Below are positions 38,086 to 47,120 of a stretch of 64,000 bases of DNA, piece by piece; the stretch's first letter is position 1, and each line of letters opens with the position of its first letter. The DNA is from Vibrio hepatarius (lineage in GTDB: Bacteria; Pseudomonadota; Gammaproteobacteria; Enterobacterales; Vibrionaceae). Position numbers and translations under genes: made by a program. The notes under the pieces were generated by a model. It was given only the letters and a program-made list of their open reading frames with translations. It was not told the DNA's origin and searched no databases. The stretch spans positions 372,001-436,000 of the forward strand of contig NZ_LHPI01000001.1 of NCBI RefSeq assembly GCF_001274785.1, given 5' to 3'.

Positions 38086-38289
38086 ATGAGAAAACCAGCA
38101 AGAAAACCAAGCAAAAAAACGCGCAAAAGTGATTTTGAAGACCGATTCGCGCTGATGGTTGGCGAATATCAAAGTGCTAAAGAAGTTCTTGATTCTTTAC
38201 CGGAAGGTACTTCCGAGCATGCCAAGCAGAAGAAAAAGTGTGACACTCTATTCGCAAACGCAGAACGATTCATCAATTCAAAGAAGTAG
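38086..38289 (+). CDS. small basic protein of 67 residues, unknown function
   Basis: Start 38086 is chosen because AGAGGGC lies just upstream; a GTG at 38044 would overlap the preceding small gene. The N-terminus is strongly basic (RKPARKPSKKTRKSD) and the remainder forms two likely helices (FALMVGEYQSAKEVLDSL and a lysine-rich second helix). No domain is recognised. The pattern of basic tail plus helices matches the neighbour at 37923-38072, and they probably form a two-gene unit. Confidence 0.65.
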   Translation: MRKPARKPSKKTRKSDFEDRFALMVGEYQSAKEVLDSLPEGTSEHAKQKKKCDTLFANAERFINSKK

Positions 38290-38359
38290 GCTATACAGGA
38301 AACTCATTTTCCCTTATAAGTCGCTTCTGATCGAACGCTTCTAATTATTATTGTCACAA

Positions 38360-38989
38360 TTATCCCACCTGCTTATGTAGAAACCGATTATGACGAATAA
38401 AGTAATCGATTTGTTTTGCAGTGAATGCCACATAGATAAGGCTAGTGTGGCTGCTGGTGGTCTCAATATGATCTGTCATCCCTTCAATTTTCGTTTCTTC
38501 AACCGTGACGGTACCGTCTGACGGCTGTTGATTATCCATTAAAAACAACGCTCGCGCACCGATTGGCATCGTGCCCGCGATACTACCGAGCTTTTGTGGA
38601 AAATCCCAGCGGCTGGAATGCTCTTTTAAACCAAAGTTTGGCGAATTCCCTAAGATGTTTCCCAATCCCAAATCTTGAATACGTGTCACGATAGAGGCGC
38701 CATTTAACGGTGAGCCGATAGTCACGACATGCGAGATCTCTTTCGCACTGGGTTTACGTGAAGCAAGGTATTGCTTGATAACAAGTCCGCCTAAGCTGTG
38801 GCCGACTAACACGTTGGGTGTCTCTGAACTCAGTGCCTCGTCGATCTCTCTGAACAGTTTGTGTTTGTTAATCGCAACGCTGTTGTACGTCAGTACCTTG
38901 GTTCGATAGTTAAACGTTCTTAGGCTACGACTCAGAGGTTGCATGACCATCCCATGCATGTACAACCCATGTAAAATGATAATTTTCAT
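38360..38989 (-). CDS. alpha/beta-hydrolase, lipase-like
   Basis: A 209-residue soluble hydrolase. It opens with a beta strand and oxyanion-type HG (IIILHGLYMHG), and the nucleophile elbow is GHSLGG near residue 80, followed by TIGSPLNGA as in small triacylglycerol lipases and PGAP1-like esterases. A late TSSHTS segment supplies the likely catalytic His, and the Asp lies in the SDGTV stretch. Start 38989 has GGAGAG upstream; a longer frame to 39016 is not supported. No signal peptide is seen. Substrate unknown. Confidence 0.8.
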   Translation of the reverse strand: MKIIILHGLYMHGMVMQPLSRSLRTFNYRTKVLTYNSVAINKHKLFREIDEALSSETPNVLVGHSLGGLVIKQYLASRKPSAKEISHVVTIGSPLNGASIVTRIQDLGLGNILGNSPNFGLKEHSSRWDFPQKLGSIAGTMPIGARALFLMDNQQPSDGTVTVEETKIEGMTDHIETTSSHTSLIYVAFTAKQIDYFIRHNRFLHKQVG

Positions 38990-39103
38990 ACAACTCTCCG
39001 CACAACTGATAAGCATAAGATACGTGGTTTTAGAATGTGTGATCCAGTCGTATCAGCACAAAATATGCAAATAGTTACTTAAAAATAGCGACACGGGGAA
39101 ATG

Positions 39104-39137
39104 AGCAGCAAAACCAAGAGTAGGACGTTTTGCTGCT
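39104..39137 (-). terminator. hairpin downstream of the methyltransferase
   Basis: AGCAGCAAAAC (39104-39114) pairs with GTTTTGCTGCT (39127-39137) around a 12-base loop. It lacks a T run, so it is a weak terminator or a 3'-end stabiliser. Confidence 0.4.
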
Positions 39138-39153
39138 AAGTCGATTGGGTGTC

Positions 39154-39753
39154 TTAGCTCTTCTCGACAATCATGTAGGTGTGCAACTCTGGATATTGGT
39201 CAAATTCCAAGTGACGAATGGTGCAACCGAGTTCCAGCATCAAGCTCAAGAATCCTTGCGTACCGAGTGATGAATAATAGACTTCTGGCCCCATAAAGTC
39301 GTCGGTATGCGCCCCAGGTTGGTCTGTGCCACCGAATGAGAAGATAAACACGCCGCCAATGCTCAGGCTGCCTATGATCTTGGTAATCACTGCACGTTGT
39401 TCATCAAGCGGAATATGCCATATGCTGTCCCAAGCGGTGATAAAGTCGTACTTTTCCAGTGGTTGATGGATACAAATATCGCTATGGATAAACTCGACAT
39501 TCGGGTGTCGTCGTCTCGCCAAATCTAGCATCTTTGTTGAAACATCAAGTCCTGTCGGTTCAAAGCCTTCTTCAATCATCAAATCGATAAAACGCCCGGA
39601 GCAGCCGCAGCCAATATCGAGTGCTTTACCTCGGTTTTTAGCAAACTTAAACGCTCGCCTATGTTGCTCTACACCGTTTTTGCGGTTAAAGCTGGCACGC
39701 TCCCAAAGGTGCGCAATCTTGTCGTACGCTTCGCCAATTTCTACCGGTTTCAC
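39154..39753 (-). CDS. class I SAM-dependent methyltransferase
   Basis: A 199-residue methyltransferase of the Rossmann type. Motif I is ALDIGCGCSGRF (residues about 43-54), motif II ends in the acidic GLDVST that binds the SAM ribose, and later strands include FIHSDICI and FITAWDSIWHI. Such proteins methylate small molecules or other substrates in the cytoplasm; the acceptor is not readable. Thirty-four bases separate it from the PhzF-family gene upstream, so they are probably co-transcribed. Confidence 0.85.
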   Translation of the reverse strand: MKPVEIGEAYDKIAHLWERASFNRKNGVEQHRRAFKFAKNRGKALDIGCGCSGRFIDLMIEEGFEPTGLDVSTKMLDLARRRHPNVEFIHSDICIHQPLEKYDFITAWDSIWHIPLDEQRAVITKIIGSLSIGGVFIFSFGGTDQPGAHTDDFMGPEVYYSSLGTQGFLSLMLELGCTIRHLEFDQYPELHTYMIVEKS

Positions 39754-39787
39754 TTTAGACCTCTACTTAGTCAAGCTAAGGGCGCGA

Positions 39788-40576
39788 TTAAATATGAATT
39801 TGCCCTTGGGAATACAAAACGGCATAACCTGCGACGGTGACTTTATCTGCGGTGACATGGCAATACAGCGTGCCACCGCGTTCTGACGCCTGATACGCGA
39901 TAAGGTGATTTTTACCCAAGCGTTTTGCCCAGTAAGGCGCAAGGCCTGCGTGAATTGAGCCAGTGACGGGGTCTTCGATTCCACCATTTGCAGGCCAAAA
40001 ATAACGCGAGACAAAGTCGTAATCGCTGCTAGGTGCAGTCACGACTACATCATACGGCGCGAGTTGTTTCAGTCGGTCACACCTTGATACCACGTCTAGT
40101 ACGTCCTGTTCATCGTCATAGATCACGAAGTAGGCTTGTGGGCTTCGCAGCACAGCGACCGGAGGCAGTGATAGACCTTGTAATAGATCTGCGGGTACTT
40201 CCGTTTCACTTGGTTCTCGCAACGGGAAGTCCATTAAGGTTTTTCCAGAATGGTCGCGTTCAATCTCAAGTGGGCCAACGTAGCGAGTATCGAAAAGAAT
40301 GCGCTCTTCGACAGCAAAATGTTGAAATAAAACGTAAGAGGCGGCGAGTGTCGCATGGCCACAAAACTCGATTTCACAAATAGGGGAGAACCAACGAATC
40401 TCATAGTGACCAACGCCAAGTTGCTTGATGAAGGCGGTCTCTGAGAGATTATTTTCTTTGGCTATGTTGAGCATGATGTCGTCGCTAAGCCAGTCTAGTA
40501 ATGGCACGACGGCAGCAGAATTACCTTTGAACCTTTCTTGAGTAAATGCATCACACACAAACATATCCAGTATCAT
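39788..40576 (-). CDS. PhzF-family protein (isomerase/epimerase fold)
   Basis: A 262-residue protein with the PhzF duplicated fold. It opens MFVCDAFTQERFKGNSAAVV, and the catalytic Glu is in NLSETAF (E46, near the E45 of PhzF). FCGHATLAASYVLF and the later EDPVTGSIHAGLAPYW are the two paired fold signatures. Family members isomerise small metabolites, and most chromosomal copies have no assigned substrate. It is not near phenazine genes. The gene probably shares a transcript with the downstream methyltransferase. Confidence 0.88.
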   Translation of the reverse strand: MILDMFVCDAFTQERFKGNSAAVVPLLDWLSDDIMLNIAKENNLSETAFIKQLGVGHYEIRWFSPICEIEFCGHATLAASYVLFQHFAVEERILFDTRYVGPLEIERDHSGKTLMDFPLREPSETEVPADLLQGLSLPPVAVLRSPQAYFVIYDDEQDVLDVVSRCDRLKQLAPYDVVVTAPSSDYDFVSRYFWPANGGIEDPVTGSIHAGLAPYWAKRLGKNHLIAYQASERGGTLYCHVTADKVTVAGYAVLYSQGQIHI

Positions 40577-40654
40577 ATTGCTTCCCTTTATATGAAATTA
40601 GTTTAAAGGATGATTTGATACTACGGATGGGGATAAGTCAATGTCAGAAAATGC

Positions 40655-40701
40655 GGAGACTTGCCCGATCTCTTCACATTGCGCGAAGCAAGCAAGTCTC
40701 C
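40655..40701. repeat. long-stem hairpin between the D-lactate dehydrogenase and PhzF genes
   Basis: GGAGACTTGC (40655-40664) and GCAAGTCTCC (40692-40701) form a perfect 10-bp stem, and CTTC with GAAG can pair inside the loop. On the minus strand it is followed by a short T stretch (GCATTTTC). It lies beyond the D-lactate dehydrogenase stop and may end that transcript. A second stem, TGAAGTCAG with CTGACTTCA (40709-40742), spans the stop codon itself. Confidence 0.5.
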
Positions 40702-40720
40702 AACGTTATGAAGTCAGCAG

Positions 40721-43558
40721 TTAGCGTGCTGAACTGACTTCATCAACCAAGTACAAAATGGACTGGTAGGGAATGCCGCTGTGGTGCGATAAACCAATTT
40801 CACACGTGCGACTGTTACTAAAGCCACGGCTACAGTTATTCGGTACTTGCTCTTTTAGTGGATGGACCGCCGCGGCGTTAAGCTCTGGAGTAGTAAAACC
40901 TTTGTCGCCCGCCCAACCACAACAAGCGATGTGCTCGGGCAAGATAACGTCGCTCGCACACGCTTTAGCCAGCTTAAGCATGTCACCTTCCAGTCCCATT
41001 CTTCTTGAACTACAAGTCACGTGTAGCATCACGGTCTCTTGCTTTTGGACAATATCAAGATGTGGCAACAGGTACTTAGAGACAAAACCTGTCGGCTCAA
41101 GGATTTCTAGCGGTTGAGTGAAGTTCTCGATGCTGCGTTTTGCACATGGACTGGTGTCCATCAGTACTGGATATTCGCCCTCGAAACTTGCTTTCCACAA
41201 CGCTTGCTCGAGTTGCTGTGATTTGGCAGTCGCAATATCCGTCATGCCTTTGCTGTCGTATGGCATACCACAACATTGATCGTTAATACCGTCTGGAATG
41301 ATCACCTCAAAGCCCGCTTTCTTAATCAGCGACAATGTGACTTCGGTCAGGCTGCGTTGGTCTTGCGCGTCGGATTGCTGACCCATAGTACGAGAGGCAC
41401 ACGACGGGACATAAACCACTTTTTTGTCTGAACGCACCAAAAGCTCAAGCGCATTGTCTAGTTTATGCGTATTAGATTGCGGCGTTTCTGGCAGCCAGAT
41501 TGGTGTTTTGTTGTGGCTCAGCTTGCGCACGCCATTTACCAGTTTCGATACGCCGTTTTCACCTAACACTTTCACCGCAATTTGGTTGGCTTTTAACGAT
41601 GCGCGCGTGAGTGATGTGGTGGTCGAGAAGTGGTCAGCCGTCCATTTCGCAATTGGGGTGAATTTTTGGTATTTCGCGGTGCGAAGCTGTTTTACCAAAT
41701 CGCCCGTATTGATTCCGACAGGACAGCGGTCAGCACACAGACCAGTTGCCGCACAGGTGTCCAACCCTTGGTACTCGAATACTTTCTCAAGCTCAGACGC
41801 TTCGACGTTCTCGCCTTGAGCACGGCGTCTTTGTAGCTCGCGGTACAGTACAATACGTTGGCGTGGAGAGAGTGTCAGTGTGCGTGACGGACATACCGGC
41901 TCACAGAAGCCGCACTCGATACAGCGGTCAACAATGTCATCCGCAGCCGGCATCGGTTTGAGGTTCTCGATATGTGAGGTTGGACTGTCGTTAATGATAA
42001 CGCCAGGGTTGAGCAAACCTTCTGGGTCAAACAGCTTTTTAATACGCTGCATTAGTGCGTAGCCATCTTTGCCCCATTCAAGCTCAACGTACGGCGCCAT
42101 GTTTCGTCCGGTGCCATGTTCTGCTTTTAACGAGCCTTGGTATTTTACCGCAACTAGCTCTGCCACATCGTCCATAAAGCCACCATAGCGTGTAACTTCA
42201 TCTTGTGATTCAAACCCTTGGGTGAAAACAAAGTGCAGGTTGCCTTCTAGCGCATGGCCAAAAATGATCGCTTCGCTGTAGTGGTATTTATCGAACAACG
42301 CTTGTAGATCGCGTACACCGTTGGCGAGGTTTTCAACTGGGAACGCGACATCTTCGATGATTACCGTTGTGCCGACCTCACGTACCGCGCCTACAGCAGG
42401 GAACATGCCTTTACGAATGCCCCACAGCGTTGCGACAGTTTTAGCGTCTGAGGTGAAAGGTACAGATTCGATAATGGTGTAATCGCTTAGTGAGCCAAGG
42501 ATCTGCTCGCATTGTTTGTCCAGCTCGTCATGGCTGCTGGCGTGGGACTCAACCAGTAGCGCCGCCGCTTCTAAATCCAGTTCAGGAATAAACGCTGGCA
42601 TACCTGGTTTATCCGCAACGGAGCGTAGCGCGCGACCGTCCATCAACTCAACCGCTGCCACTGGCGTTTTTGAAAGGGTGGTGACTGCTTCGCTCGCTTC
42701 TTCGATATCGGCAAATACCAGCAATGAAGACGCTTTGTGCGCGTGTTCAATTACGGTGTTGTAGGTGATTTCTGCGATAAATCCGAGCGTACCTTCCGAG
42801 CCAATCAATAGGTGTTCTAGCACTTCGATTGGATCGTTAAAGTCGACCAGTGCGTTAAGCGCGTAGCCTGTCGTGTTCTTCAGACGGTACTTGTGACGAA
42901 TGCGCTCGCTCAGCTCTTGGTTGCGCTGTGTTTCTGCCACCAAGCTTTGTAGACCTTCGATAATATCAGGGCGGGTAACTTTAAACGCATCGATGCTTTC
43001 TTTGCTTGCGGTATCGAGTAGGGTGCCGTCGCTAAATACCACTTTGATGCTGTCGATGGTGCGGTAAGAGTTCTGCGCCGTACCACAACACATGCCGCTG
43101 GCGTTATTCGCGGCGATACCACCGATTTTACAAGTGTTGATTGACGCTGGATCTGGGCCGATTTTGCGTTGGAATGGGGCGAGATATTTGTTGGCGTCTG
43201 CGCCGATTACGCCCGGCTGCAGGATGATTTTATCGCCGTTGTCGATGATTTCGTGGCCGCGCCAGTCATCGGTCAGAGTGATCAGTACGGAATCTGACAC
43301 CGCCTGACCTGACAAGCTTGTTCCCGCGGCGCGGAAAGTGAAATGCACGCCCATCTCGCGGCAGCTTTGAATGGCGTAGATGACTTCGTCAAGATTCTTG
43401 AGTCTTAAAACGATTTTCGGCACCAAGCGATAAAAACTCGCATCGGTGCCGTAAGCTAAGCGTTTTGCTTCTTGTGTGATGATTCGTTCTGGCTCGATAT
43501 GCAGAGCGAGTAGTTCTTCCAATTGCTCGTAGGTGGCTGGTGTTATTGAATTCGCCAT
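40721..43558 (-). CDS. dld: FAD- and Fe-S-containing D-lactate (2-hydroxyacid) dehydrogenase
   Basis: A 945-residue respiratory dehydrogenase. Residues about 40-250 form an FAD-binding domain (FTFRAAGTSLSGQAV), about 250-520 the FAD-linked C domain, then two 4Fe-4S motifs (CIECGFCEPVCP and CAATGLCADRCP, near 580-660) and a C-terminal region with two CCG motifs (QCCGMPYD and ACCGWAGD). It matches the Dld-II/YdiJ class that oxidises D-lactate and similar acids and feeds quinone. It lies by lldP-lldD, so D-lactate is the likely substrate, though a 2-hydroxyglutarate-type acid is possible. Start 43558 is placed by AAGGAAG. It is separated from lldD by a terminator. Confidence 0.88.
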   Translation of the reverse strand: MANSITPATYEQLEELLALHIEPERIITQEAKRLAYGTDASFYRLVPKIVLRLKNLDEVIYAIQSCREMGVHFTFRAAGTSLSGQAVSDSVLITLTDDWRGHEIIDNGDKIILQPGVIGADANKYLAPFQRKIGPDPASINTCKIGGIAANNASGMCCGTAQNSYRTIDSIKVVFSDGTLLDTASKESIDAFKVTRPDIIEGLQSLVAETQRNQELSERIRHKYRLKNTTGYALNALVDFNDPIEVLEHLLIGSEGTLGFIAEITYNTVIEHAHKASSLLVFADIEEASEAVTTLSKTPVAAVELMDGRALRSVADKPGMPAFIPELDLEAAALLVESHASSHDELDKQCEQILGSLSDYTIIESVPFTSDAKTVATLWGIRKGMFPAVGAVREVGTTVIIEDVAFPVENLANGVRDLQALFDKYHYSEAIIFGHALEGNLHFVFTQGFESQDEVTRYGGFMDDVAELVAVKYQGSLKAEHGTGRNMAPYVELEWGKDGYALMQRIKKLFDPEGLLNPGVIINDSPTSHIENLKPMPAADDIVDRCIECGFCEPVCPSRTLTLSPRQRIVLYRELQRRRAQGENVEASELEKVFEYQGLDTCAATGLCADRCPVGINTGDLVKQLRTAKYQKFTPIAKWTADHFSTTTSLTRASLKANQIAVKVLGENGVSKLVNGVRKLSHNKTPIWLPETPQSNTHKLDNALELLVRSDKKVVYVPSCASRTMGQQSDAQDQRSLTEVTLSLIKKAGFEVIIPDGINDQCCGMPYDSKGMTDIATAKSQQLEQALWKASFEGEYPVLMDTSPCAKRSIENFTQPLEILEPTGFVSKYLLPHLDIVQKQETVMLHVTCSSRRMGLEGDMLKLAKACASDVILPEHIACCGWAGDKGFTTPELNAAAVHPLKEQVPNNCSRGFSNSRTCEIGLSHHSGIPYQSILYLVDEVSSAR

Positions 43559-43581
43559 CATTGCTTCCTTGTTGTGTGTGT

Positions 43582-43599
43582 ATACCAACCTATTTAAGC
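43582..43599 (-). repeat. 18-base element upstream of dld, also found upstream of lldP
   Basis: ATACCAACCTATTTAAGC on the plus strand. It matches 46807-46824 at 15 of 18 positions and lies 23 bases from the dld start, in the same orientation and almost the same distance as at lldP. On the gene strand it contains TTGGTAT, which could be part of an extended -10 promoter box. Confidence 0.5.
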
Positions 43600-43669
43600 G
43601 TATGTTTTTGGTGACCTATTTCGGTTGGCAGCACTGGCATGATTGTTTTTAGTTGTTGGTGCCAGTGAT

Positions 43670-43710
43670 AAAAAAGGTGCCACACAATGGTTGAGATTGC
43701 TGTGACACCT
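43670..43710 (-). terminator. intrinsic terminator after lldD
   Basis: On the minus strand AGGTG-T-CACA and TGTG-T-G-CACCT form a stem with a long loop, followed by TTTTTTAT. It follows the lldD stop and separates lldP-lldD from dld. Confidence 0.7.
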
Positions 43711-43723
43711 ATTCAATTACATC

Positions 43724-44860
43724 TTAGATATTAACTAGCGAGTCGCGATTCAAATCTTGAATGCTCTTCGCACCCGTTAGCGTCATCGCTACACGCATCT
43801 CTTTCTCATACAGGTCAAGAAGGTTTTCAACACCCATCTGACCTTGCGCCGCAAGTGCGTAGATGTACGAACGGCCTAGCATTGCGCAGTCTGCACCCAT
43901 CGCCAGCATACGAACTACGTCTAGGCCCGTGCGGATACCTGAGTCAACGAAGATCTTCAGGTCACCTTTTACTGCGTCTGCAATGCTTGGTAGTGCTTTC
44001 GCTGAAGACATGACGCCGTCAAGCTGACGACCACCGTGGTTAGATACCACAATACCGTCTGCGCCGAATTTCACCGCGTCTTTCGCGTCTTCAACGTCAA
44101 GAATGCCTTTGATGATCATCGGGCCATCCCAGAAGTCACGAATCCACTCCAAGTCTTTCCAAGAGATGGATGGGTCGAAGTTTTCGCCCAACCAACCGAT
44201 GTAATCTTCTAGTTTGGTCGGTTCACCACGGTATGTTGAGATGTTACCTAGGTCGTGTGGTTTACCAAACAGGCCAACATCAAACGCCCATTGTGGGTGA
44301 CGCATTGCTTGGAAAACGCGACGTGACGCTGCATTCGGACCACTCATACCAGAGTGCATGTCACGGTAACGTGCGCCCGGTACTGGCATATCAACCGTAA
44401 ATACCAGCGTTGTAACACCTGCTGCTTTTGCACGCTCAAGAACGTTGCGCATAAAGCCACGGTCTTTCAGTACGTAAAGCTGGAACCACATAGGACGTTC
44501 GATAGCAGGTGCCACTTCTTCAATAGGACAAACAGAAACGGTGGACATTGTGAAAGGAATGCCTTTCTTTTCTGCCGCTTTTGCTGCCTGAACTTCACCA
44601 CGGCGCGCGTACATACCTGTTAGACCAACAGGCGAAAGTGCGATTGGTAGCGCAAATTTTTCGCCGAAGATTTCAGTGTCTAGGCTCAGATCAGACATGT
44701 TCTTAAGTACACGCTGTTTTAGGGCAATCTCTGCCAAATCTTCCGTGTTACGTCTTAAGGTGTGTTCTCCGTACGAACCACCGTCAATGTAATGAAACAG
44801 GAATGGAGGTAGCTTGGCTTTAGCAGCTTTGCGGTAATCTGTTGAAGCAGAGATAATCAT
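43724..44860 (-). CDS. lldD: L-lactate dehydrogenase, FMN-dependent
   Basis: A 378-residue member of the FMN-dependent alpha-hydroxyacid oxidase family. It oxidises L-lactate to pyruvate and passes electrons to quinone from the inner-membrane surface. The catalytic base is H275 in [12 protein letters not shown], the same number as in E. coli LldD, and FMN contacts are visible in [10 protein letters not shown] and GGRQL. The lactate permease gene lies upstream on the same strand with a 229-base gap that holds a hairpin. Length matches the family. Confidence 0.96.
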   Translation of the reverse strand: MIISASTDYRKAAKAKLPPFLFHYIDGGSYGEHTLRRNTEDLAEIALKQRVLKNMSDLSLDTEIFGEKFALPIALSPVGLTGMYARRGEVQAAKAAEKKGIPFTMSTVSVCPIEEVAPAIERPMWFQLYVLKDRGFMRNVLERAKAAGVTTLVFTVDMPVPGARYRDMHSGMSGPNAASRRVFQAMRHPQWAFDVGLFGKPHDLGNISTYRGEPTKLEDYIGWLGENFDPSISWKDLEWIRDFWDGPMIIKGILDVEDAKDAVKFGADGIVVSNHGGRQLDGVMSSAKALPSIADAVKGDLKIFVDSGIRTGLDVVRMLAMGADCAMLGRSYIYALAAQGQMGVENLLDLYEKEMRVAMTLTGAKSIQDLNRDSLVNI

Positions 44861-45011
44861 AATAATCAGTCCTATTAATTCTGTGCTTTCAAGGAAAGCT
44901 GAGCTGGTCTTTACTTAAATGTCGCTTTATCCGTTAAGAGAAGCGATGTGTAACAGCAGTTTAGTAATAAGCCTTTCTCGTGAAGGCTAAATCGATATCT
45001 AAGATGAAGAA

Positions 45012-45076
45012 GGCGCTAATACCCGCTAAAAATGACACTAGTGTCCGCTCTTGTCAGGGGATTAGGCATTAGCGCC
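45012..45076 (-). repeat. hairpin in the lldP-lldD intergenic region
   Basis: GGCGCTAAT (45012-45020) and ATTAGCGCC (45068-45076) pair perfectly across 47 bases that contain the palindrome GACACTAGTGTC (45034-45045). It lies in the transcript between permease and dehydrogenase and may trim or stabilise the message, lowering lldD output relative to lldP or the reverse. Confidence 0.5.
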
Positions 45077-45089
45077 AAAACTCTTGGTG

Positions 45090-46781
45090 TTATTTCATTA
45101 ACGCATCAGTAATGTGTAGGCCGTAAATCGCGACCATACCGATGATGCCCGTTACTACAAGGTAGTAGAATGTTGGAATCACTGTCTTGCGTAGCGTCGC
45201 GCCTTCGCGGCCTAGTAGACCTACAGTTGCTGATGCTGCTACCACGTTGTGAATCGCAATCATGTTACCTGCCGCAGCACCGACTGCTTGTAGAGCCACT
45301 ACTGTTGCGCTTGAGATAGTCAGCGTTTGTGCTACTTCAAACTGGAACTGGCTGAACATCATGTTTGAAACCGTGTTAGATCCCGCAATGAAAGCACCCA
45401 GCGCACCGATTGTTGCACTTAGCGCAGGGAAGGCTTCGCCAACTAGGCCAGCAGCAAAGTTTGCGGTGGTTACTGGCATACTTGCTAGGTCAGCTTCGTT
45501 GATGCCCGAGTTAATAAAGATACGCACCATCGGAATAGTAAATACCAGTACAAAGCCTGCGCCAATCAGCGTTTTGCTCGATTCGCCCGCCGCTTTAATC
45601 AGTGGCGTCACGCTACGAGACTGGAGAAGAACCGCAAGTAGAGCAGAGAACACCAGAATGCCACCTGGCAGGTATAGCGGCTGAATAGCAGCGCTGATGC
45701 CAGCTTCGCCAAGAATGTTGCTAAATGAGATACTTACGCCCGTTAGCATCGCTTTGAAGTCTGCGCTTACGCGGCTTGCCACTAGGATGACAGCAAGCAG
45801 TACGTACGGTAGCCATGCTTTCGCCATGCTCATTGGTTGCGCAACGGCTTCTTCTTTCTCTACTTTTAGAGAGCCTAGCCATTCTGCTGGCCATTTCTTC
45901 TCGTCTTCGAAATCCCACGTTGATTTTGGCACTAGGAAGCCGCGTTTTGCTGCAGATACTACTACCGCTAGACCGAACAAACCACCAATCAGAGATGGGA
46001 ATTCAGCGCCTAGGAATACACCAGTTAGTGCGTAAGGAATGGTGAATGACAGACCTGCAAAGATAGCAAATGGTAGGATATCCAGACCTTCCGTCCAGCT
46101 CTTATTCTTACCGAAGAAACGCGTTAGCATCATCGCCATAAGAACCGGCATTAACGTACCAACTGTCGCGTGAATAAGCGCTACGCTAGAGGTAATTTGC
46201 TGAACGTACGCTTCCCACGTTGAACCGTTAGCCAGTAGCGATTCGGTAATGTTGTGTGTATCTAGACCTTTGCTGACACCAACGATAATTGGTGTACCCA
46301 CCGCACCGAATGAAACCGGCGTAGACTGGATCATCATACCCATTAGGACCGCTGCTAATGCAGGGAAGCCGATCGCCACTAACAAAGGCGCTGCGATTGC
46401 CGCTGGTGTACCGAAGCCTGATGCACCTTCAATGAATGAACCAAAACACCATGCGATGATGATCGCTTGAATACGGCGGTCTGGAGAAATATTGGTAAAG
46501 CCGTTACGGATAGTCGCAATCGCGCCTGTATGCTTTAGTGTGTTGAGTAGGAAGATTGCGCCAAACACAATCCATAATACAGAGACAGTAATACCTAAAC
46601 CTTGGAAAACCGACGCAAGTACACGGTTTGTTGTCATATCCCAGAAGAACAGGGCAATAACAACGGTTAATCCGAACGCGACAGGCATCGCGCGTTTTGC
46701 AGGCCAGTTAAGGCCGACAAGTAAAATGGCCGCCACCACGATTGGTGAGAAGGCCACAAGGGCTAATAATGTTTCACTCAT
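45090..46781 (-). CDS. lldP: L-lactate permease
   Basis: A 563-residue inner-membrane transporter of the LctP family with about 12-14 hydrophobic segments, importing L- (and often D-) lactate with protons. The [20 protein letters not shown] segment near residue 120 is the family signature. Start 46781 ([13 protein letters not shown]) has AGAGGA seven bases upstream; a longer frame begins at 46799. It is the first gene of lldP-lldD and diverges from a LysR gene. The length is slightly above that of E. coli LldP (551). Confidence 0.94.
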   Translation of the reverse strand: MSETLLALVAFSPIVVAAILLVGLNWPAKRAMPVAFGLTVVIALFFWDMTTNRVLASVFQGLGITVSVLWIVFGAIFLLNTLKHTGAIATIRNGFTNISPDRRIQAIIIAWCFGSFIEGASGFGTPAAIAAPLLVAIGFPALAAVLMGMMIQSTPVSFGAVGTPIIVGVSKGLDTHNITESLLANGSTWEAYVQQITSSVALIHATVGTLMPVLMAMMLTRFFGKNKSWTEGLDILPFAIFAGLSFTIPYALTGVFLGAEFPSLIGGLFGLAVVVSAAKRGFLVPKSTWDFEDEKKWPAEWLGSLKVEKEEAVAQPMSMAKAWLPYVLLAVILVASRVSADFKAMLTGVSISFSNILGEAGISAAIQPLYLPGGILVFSALLAVLLQSRSVTPLIKAAGESSKTLIGAGFVLVFTIPMVRIFINSGINEADLASMPVTTANFAAGLVGEAFPALSATIGALGAFIAGSNTVSNMMFSQFQFEVAQTLTISSATVVALQAVGAAAGNMIAIHNVVAASATVGLLGREGATLRKTVIPTFYYLVVTGIIGMVAIYGLHITDALMK

Positions 46782-46806
46782 TGGTACATCCTCTTGCACG
46801 CTTGGG

Positions 46807-46824
46807 ATACCAATCTAAATAAGC
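46807..46824 (-). repeat. 18-base element upstream of lldP, matching that upstream of dld
   Basis: ATACCAATCTAAATAAGC on the plus strand, 25 bases before the lldP start. See 43582-43599 for the matching copy. It may be a shared operator or a shared promoter box. Confidence 0.5.
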
Positions 46825-46870
46825 ATTCGGTCACGCATTGCTGGTAGACTTCACTTAGGACTGAGTTGAT

Positions 46871-46909
46871 CTTGGTAATTAAAATTATGGTAACCAAAGA
46901 TTAACCAAG
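46871..46909. promoter_or_regulatory. inverted repeats in the lldP-LysR divergent promoter region
   Basis: CTTGGT (46871-46876) and ACCAAG (46904-46909) face one another around a central palindrome TGGTAACCA (46888-46896). LysR proteins bind such dyads between divergent genes, so this is a candidate operator for lldP and the LysR gene at 47121. The rest of the 339-base gap is AT-rich near 47050-47110 and holds no gene. Confidence 0.4.
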
Positions 46910-47120
46910 TTTTGTTGAGCGTTAAGTGTTTCGTCTCGGTGCAATTATCCGTACAACTACTTATCCAGATTGGTACTACTTTCTTAAATCAGGATTCTTC
47001 AGAATCTCTTCGATTTTATGATTGTGATAATTGTGTTAATTCGCGGTGAATCTACCCCTTTATTTTTTTTTGATATAGGGAAATAATGAAAATAATTAGT
47101 TCCAAAAATGGCATAATGCG

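Noticed and set aside
43573..43590. TGTGTATACCA upstream of dld as a third phosphonate operator
   Set aside because: Only one half-site is present and dld has no link to phosphonate use. It is better seen as part of the shared lldP/dld element.
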